Shown here: positions 6,510 to 9,480 of the stretch, piece after piece | Position numbering within the stretch: position 1 is the stretch's first letter | Layout of the letters: every line of letters begins with the position of its first letter | Source of the DNA: Parachlamydia sp. | GTDB taxonomy: Bacteria; Chlamydiota; Chlamydiia; Chlamydiales; Parachlamydiaceae | Length of the DNA stretch: 9,480 bases | NCBI GenBank assembly: GCA_021298935.1 | Contig: JAJTHR010000119.1 | Span: forward strand, 1-9,480 | Direction: 5' to 3' | The notes under the pieces: model-generated | Told to the model about the DNA's origin: nothing | The model's database searches: none | The model's input: only the letters and a program-made list of their open reading frames with translations | Made by a program: the position numbers and the translations under genes

Positions 6510-6593
6510 TCAGGATTCAGGCTGGGCTTTTTTGCCTTTTTTGCCCCCTTTTCCTTTTTTTCCTGCTTTATCTTGTTTATTACGTTTAGGCAT
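6510..6593 (-). CDS. Very small lysine/glycine-rich peptide, 27 residues
   Basis: The 27-codon ORF starts MPKRNKQDKAG, has a low-complexity centre GKKGKGGKKGKK and ends AQPES. It contains 10 Lys, 1 Arg and 5 Gly. The ATG at 6593 is preceded by AAGGAGGA, the strongest Shine-Dalgarno sequence in the window, four bases from the start codon. A sigma-54-type promoter lies at 6633-6649 at a fitting distance. The combination of promoter, ribosome binding site and ORF argues that it is expressed despite its size. Highly basic Lys/Gly composition suggests binding to nucleic acid or another polyanion, and the locus corresponds to hctB in Chlamydia. It is not recognisable as a known family. The alternatives are a leader peptide controlling the downstream 50-residue gene, or a relic of a longer histone-like gene. 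Confidence 0.6.
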   Translation of the reverse strand: MPKRNKQDKAGKKGKGGKKGKKAQPES

Positions 6594-6597
6594 TCTT

Positions 6598-6605
6598 TCC
6601 TCCTT
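6598..6605 (-). promoter_or_regulatory. Consensus ribosome binding site of the 27-residue gene
   Basis: AAGGAGGA on the minus strand is almost fully complementary to the anti-Shine-Dalgarno sequence and lies four bases before the ATG at 6593. This site selects the short 27-codon start over upstream in-frame Met codons, such as those at 6746 and in the asd 3' end, which have no ribosome binding site. Confidence 0.75.
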
Positions 6606-6632
6606 GTTAAAAATGAAGGACAAATGATGGAA

Positions 6633-6649
6633 TGCAAAAAAAGTGCCAA
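6633..6649 (-). promoter_or_regulatory. Near-consensus sigma-54 promoter (-24/-12)
   Basis: The minus strand reads TTGGCAC, five T residues, then TTGCA. This has the sigma-54 elements TGGCAC and TTGC(A/T) with the exact ten-base separation between the GG and GC dinucleotides. By the usual geometry transcription would start near 6622, giving a leader of about 29 bases that contains the strong ribosome binding site of the 27-residue gene. Chlamydiae encode RpoN and an NtrC-like activator (known for the phylum, not seen here). I saw no clear activator binding site upstream, although small TTCC/GGAA inverted repeats are present at about 6651-6675. Confidence 0.65.
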
Positions 6650-6675
6650 GGAAGCTTCTTTCCGAAGAGGAATCT

Positions 6676-6704
6676 AAAAAATGTACAGGTTTACCAGTAA
6701 ACCC
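6676..6704 (-). terminator. Stem-loop plus T-tract overlapping the asd stop codon
   Basis: On the minus strand GGTTTAC-TG-GTAAACC (6704-6689) is a perfect 7-bp inverted repeat containing the TAA stop of asd. It is followed after TGTACA by TTTTTT (6681-6676). This resembles an intrinsic terminator with a small loop and a U-tract spaced six bases away. It would separate the pepA-asd transcript from the sigma-54-type promoter just downstream. Confidence 0.5.
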
Positions 6705-7731
6705 AGCCTTTACGTACCAGAAGTTCTGCATTGAGAAGAGCCGCACCGGCTGCGCCGCGTACAGTATTATGAGAGAGAAGGGTAAATTTATAGTCGAGGA
6801 CAGGGCAAGGCCGCAAACGGCCGATGCAAACAGCCATTTCCTTATCGATTAAGCGATGGAGCTTGGGCTGCGGATAGAAGGGACCATTAAAGTAGTGCAA
6901 GGGGTGGAATGGGGCGGAGGGAAGCTGCAATTCTTGCGGTTCGCCTTTAAACTGCTTCCACGCTTCAAGTATCATTTCCATTGATGGTTTATCAGAAAGC
7001 TTGATTGAAACGCAGGCCGTATGCCCATCTGTAATGGGAACCCGGTTGCATGTCGCGCTGATTGTGATGGAATCAGTGCCTAATATTTTTAAGGGCTCGG
7101 TTTCTAATTTTTCTTCTTCCAAGGGAATATAGGGAATCAGGTTATCAGCAATGTCAAGGCTGGCAACGCCTGGATAACCGCTGCCCGAAAGGGCCTGCAT
7201 AGTGACAATGTGGACGGTCTTTAAACCAAAGCGATCCCAAAGCGGCTTGAGGGCAAGCACCACTCCGGACACAGAGCAATTCGGATTTGTAAAAATTTTC
7301 CCTTTTGTTTTTTGCCCTTTCGCCGCTTCAATGCTGCCGGGATTGACTTCCGCAACAAGTAGCGGCACATCCGGTTCCATACGATACGCACTGGCATTGG
7401 AAACGACAAGATAGCCCGCCTCGGCAAATTCTTTTTCTATCTGAAAAGCGGCATTCGATTCAAGCGCCGAAAATACTATTTTTGCTTCTATAGTGGTCCT
7501 GCAAGGCTGCACAACAAAGTCTGCAACAGAGGAGGGAATAGGCGTTGGAAGGAGCCAGTGAACGGCTTCGCGATAGGCCTTCCCGGCTGATTGATCGGAA
7601 GCGCATAAAGCTGCAATTTTAAACCATGGATGGTTCTCTAAAAGCTGCACCATTTTTTGCCCGACGCAGCCGGTGGCCCCCAAGATGGCTACCGGGATTT
7701 TATCCCGGTAGAAAAAATCACTGCTCATCAT
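6691..7731 (-). CDS. asd: Aspartate-semialdehyde dehydrogenase, archaeal/fungal-type
   Basis: The 346-residue enzyme reduces aspartyl phosphate to aspartate semialdehyde with NADPH, the branch point to lysine/diaminopimelate (peptidoglycan), threonine and methionine. The N-terminal Rossmann motif is ILGATGCVGQ (16-25). The catalytic cysteine is Cys152 in TNPNCSVSG, and the probable catalytic His is His237 in VPITDGHTACV. ALSGSGYPG (180-188) is the substrate and phosphate loop, and HNTVRGAAGAALLNAELL (321-338) is the conserved C-terminal helix. These motifs and the length fit the archaeal/fungal-like (Hom2) branch rather than the E. coli-type Asd. The ATG at 7731 lies one base after the pepA stop, with a second ATG immediately following. 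No separate ribosome binding site is visible, so translation is probably coupled to pepA. Confidence 0.93.
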   Translation of the reverse strand: MMSSDFFYRDKIPVAILGATGCVGQKMVQLLENHPWFKIAALCASDQSAGKAYREAVHWLLPTPIPSSVADFVVQPCRTTIEAKIVFSALESNAAFQIEKEFAEAGYLVVSNASAYRMEPDVPLLVAEVNPGSIEAAKGQKTKGKIFTNPNCSVSGVVLALKPLWDRFGLKTVHIVTMQALSGSGYPGVASLDIADNLIPYIPLEEEKLETEPLKILGTDSITISATCNRVPITDGHTACVSIKLSDKPSMEMILEAWKQFKGEPQELQLPSAPFHPLHYFNGPFYPQPKLHRLIDKEMAVCIGRLRPCPVLDYKFTLLSHNTVRGAAGAALLNAELLVRKGWVYW

Positions 7732-7732
7732 T

Positions 7733-9226
7733 TTAAGCGATCGACAGATCTTTTAAAAAGCGGGTCAGCAGCCGAACGCCCACTCCTGTCGCATACTTAG
7801 GATTATATTTTTTTCCCTCAGACAGGTAGGCAGTCCCTGCGATATCCAAATGGGCCCAAGGAATGTCCGCCCCGACAAAGGTTTTTAAAAAGGTGGCAGC
7901 GACATTCGAGCTGGCCGATCTTCCGTTCCAGCTTTTGATATCGGCGATATCTGATTTTAATCGTTCCTTATACTCTTCATACAAAGGCATACGCCATAGC
8001 CGCTCAAAGGTCCGCTCTCCGGCCAGGACCAATTCCTCGGCCAAGCCGTCATGATTACTCATTATCCCTGTGGCCTCCGATCCGAGAGCTACCTCGATCG
8101 CTCCCGTTAAAGTCGCGATATCAATCATGCGTGTCGGCTTTAATTTTTGACTTGCATAAGCAAGGGCATCTGCCAGTACAAGCCGTCCCTCGGCATCGGA
8201 ATTCATCATTTCGACAGTTGTACCCGCATAGCTTCGATACACATCGCCCGGCTTAAAGCTTTTCGCGTCAATGCCATTTTCTGTTGTGGGAATGACCACT
8301 GTCAGGTTGACTTGCAAACCCAAATTGCAGACGGCGACCATCGTACCAAAACAGGCTGCAGCGCCTGCCATGTCGCATTTCATCGTTTCCATTCCGCCTG
8401 TCGGCTTTAAATTAAGGCCGCCGGTGTCATAAGTAATCCCTTTGCCAATAATCACCGTATTGTCCTTGGATTTAGGCCTGCCACGGTATTCCATAATGAT
8501 AAAAGCCGGATCAAGGGCCGAGCCGCGATTGACTGCTAGAAGGAGGTCGAGCCCTTCTTTCTCAATCCTTTTTTTATCAAACACAGTTGTTTTGAGTGAG
8601 GGATACTCCTGGCTTAAGCCCTGAGCGCAGGAAGCGAGGTATTGAGGGGTAATTTCATCAGCATTTCCATTGATGAGATCCCTTGCAAAATCGACGCCGT
8701 CACAGACCGCTTGCGCCTCTTCAGCCAATCCGAGGGCCCGTTTATCAGATGTAATCAGAGAAATTTTTTGAATGAGCGCTGTCTCTTCTTCTTCAGGTAT
8801 AGTGCTTTTTAACCTGTTATAAACGTAGTTGGGAAGAAGCAACCCTTCAGCCAGCCCCTCCATTTTTTCTTCTTCTGTTAGGCGATCTGATAAGGGAACT
8901 AAAATATTGAGCGACTTAATTTTTTTGGCTAAACAAGCTTTTGCCAATGCGCCATAGCTTTTACGCAAACATTCTGTCGAAACTTTATCCTGGGGTCCCA
9001 GGCCAATAAGGGCTATGCGTTGCTCCGGTTCCCCTTCGATGTATAGTAAAGCGATTTCTCCTTCTTTACCTGTAAAGTCCCCGGATTTAAGAACAGGACT
9101 CAATAATCTTCCAAGAAGGTTACTGGCAGCGGCTTCTTCCGCTTGGGAAACTCCTTTCCAAAAAGGGATGGCAAGCACATCGGCTTTCTTTCTTTTTTCA
9201 AGTTGTGAAACAAGGGCAAATTCCAT
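7733..9226 (-). CDS. pepA: Leucyl aminopeptidase, M17 family
   Basis: The 497-residue cytosolic dizinc/dimanganese aminopeptidase releases N-terminal residues during peptide turnover. The C-terminal catalytic domain (about 180-497) has all the expected residues. Metal ligands, by spacing with E. coli PepA, are Lys262 and Asp267 in GKGITYDTGGLNLK, Asp285 in CDMAGAA, and Asp344 and Glu346 in NSDAEGRL. The catalytic Lys is Lys274 and the catalytic Arg is Arg348. The signature is NSDAEGRL rather than the usual NTDAEGRL, a conservative Thr-to-Ser change. The N-terminal domain (1-170) is the divergent macro-like domain usual in the family. The ATG at 9226 has only a weak TAGG ribosome binding site. 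In Chlamydia pepA (CT045) adjoins hctB; here asd lies between them and follows pepA by a single base. Confidence 0.95.
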   Translation of the reverse strand: MEFALVSQLEKRKKADVLAIPFWKGVSQAEEAAASNLLGRLLSPVLKSGDFTGKEGEIALLYIEGEPEQRIALIGLGPQDKVSTECLRKSYGALAKACLAKKIKSLNILVPLSDRLTEEEKMEGLAEGLLLPNYVYNRLKSTIPEEEETALIQKISLITSDKRALGLAEEAQAVCDGVDFARDLINGNADEITPQYLASCAQGLSQEYPSLKTTVFDKKRIEKEGLDLLLAVNRGSALDPAFIIMEYRGRPKSKDNTVIIGKGITYDTGGLNLKPTGGMETMKCDMAGAAACFGTMVAVCNLGLQVNLTVVIPTTENGIDAKSFKPGDVYRSYAGTTVEMMNSDAEGRLVLADALAYASQKLKPTRMIDIATLTGAIEVALGSEATGIMSNHDGLAEELVLAGERTFERLWRMPLYEEYKERLKSDIADIKSWNGRSASSNVAATFLKTFVGADIPWAHLDIAGTAYLSEGKKYNPKYATGVGVRLLTRFLKDLSIA

Positions 9227-9480
9227 ACCGGCCTAAATGAGTGTTTTTGTCAGTTTTATCTTTTTTTATTTAACGCAAAGACCGCAAAGAGAAACAGCAC
9301 AAGCAAGAAATACAAAAAGTAATAGTGCTGCTTTCTTTGCGTTTATACCACGCGCGGATAGGTCTTTAAATTTTTCATCGGCATCTTTTGCGTCCCAGCT
9401 CATTGCTCGATCTTGCAAACTTATCCAAGTTTGCTGCGATCTCCGCAATGTACTGGGACATAAAATCTCGCCGCCAAAAA
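9227..9480. other. Upstream region of pepA with inverted repeat and possible partial/decayed small gene
   Basis: This 254-base stretch contains the inverted repeat at 9272-9343 and a T-rich run before pepA. No good promoter was found for pepA. On the minus strand a short frame from an ATG at 9461 to a TGA at 9375-9377 reads MSQYIAEIAANLDKFARSS and remains open back to the window edge. An adjacent +1 frame continues as MSWDAKDADEKFKDLSARG up to the repeat. Together they could be a frameshifted small gene whose end is covered by the repeat, or the 3' end of a gene that starts outside the window. Neither has a clear ribosome binding site. Confidence 0.3.
9272..9343. repeat. Inverted repeat built from CGCAAAGA/TCTTTGCG units
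   Basis: AACGCAAAG (9272-9280) pairs perfectly with CTTTGCGTT (9335-9343), and CAGCAC (9295-9300) pairs with GTGCTG (9325-9330). The loop is 24 bases long. The left arm contains two tandem CGCAAAGA units (9274-9281 and 9283-9290), and the right arm contains one inverted copy (9334-9341). Repeats of the CTTTGCG(G/T)CTTTGCGTT type recur in intergenic regions of many environmental bacterial genomes (recalled, not checked). It may be a dispersed repeat or a transcribed stem-loop. It lies about 45 bases upstream of the pepA start. Confidence 0.6.

Noticed and set aside
6437..6649. 70-residue minus-strand ORF across the small basic genes
   Set aside because: It has no ribosome binding site and overlaps both small genes in another frame. 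The Lys-rich look is only the frame-shifted reading of the same A-rich tract.
6510..6746. 78-residue version of the Lys/Gly-rich peptide starting upstream at 6746
   Set aside because: The extra N-terminus runs through the asd 3' end, the terminator-like hairpin and the sigma-54-type promoter, and lacks a ribosome binding site. The 27-codon form has a near-perfect one.
9266..9448. 60-residue minus-strand ORF ending in a Leu/Cys-rich segment
   Set aside because: The C-terminal hydrophobic part is translation of the TCTTTGCG inverted repeat, and no ribosome binding site is present. Treated as a possible relic only.

Overview
The window looks like the chromosome of a member of the Chlamydiota, most likely an environmental, amoeba-associated lineage (Parachlamydiales-like) rather than the animal-pathogen genus Chlamydia. 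Genus-level placement is inference. The main evidence is gene order. From memory, C. trachomatis carries pepA (CT045), hctB (CT046), a holA-like gene (CT047), a COG0313 methyltransferase (CT048) and, a little further on, hemN_1 (CT052) and CT053. Here the same set runs right to left as pepA, asd, two tiny basic ORFs, holA, the COG0313 methyltransferase, hemW and an acidic coiled-coil protein. No tRNA, rRNA, CRISPR array or insertion sequence was seen.

Layout. Positions 1-382 hold no convincing gene but contain a striking ~100-nt nested inverted repeat (5-106). A dienelactone hydrolase-family gene (383-1120, minus) is divergent from a System II cytochrome c assembly gene of the CcsA/ResC type (1192-2700, plus). 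After a 189-bp gap with a promoter-like site come an acidic coiled-coil protein (2890-3357) and the radical-SAM protein HemW (3341-4489), which overlap by 17 nt. HemW converges on the methyltransferase gene (4492-5211, minus) with only two bases between the stop codons. The methyltransferase gene overlaps holA (5208-6239, minus) by four bases.

The most interesting stretch is 6297-6649. Between holA and asd lie two very small genes on the minus strand, encoding lysine/arginine-rich peptides of 50 and 27 residues. Each has a good ribosome binding site. A perfect 10-bp stem-loop lies between them. The 27-residue gene is preceded by a near-consensus sigma-54 (-24/-12) promoter at a sensible distance. 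This is the position where Chlamydia has hctB, the late-stage histone-like protein Hc2, so these may be reduced or replacement nucleic-acid-binding peptides under developmental control. That functional link is inference.

Further right, asd (aspartate-semialdehyde dehydrogenase, archaeal/fungal type, 6691-7731) and pepA (leucyl aminopeptidase, 7733-9226) form a minus-strand pair separated by one base. The last 250 bases carry an inverted repeat built from TCTTTGCG units and possibly a decayed or partial small gene at the window edge. The genes are mostly housekeeping: DNA replication, protein turnover, lysine/threonine/peptidoglycan precursor supply, heme handling and cytochrome c maturation.
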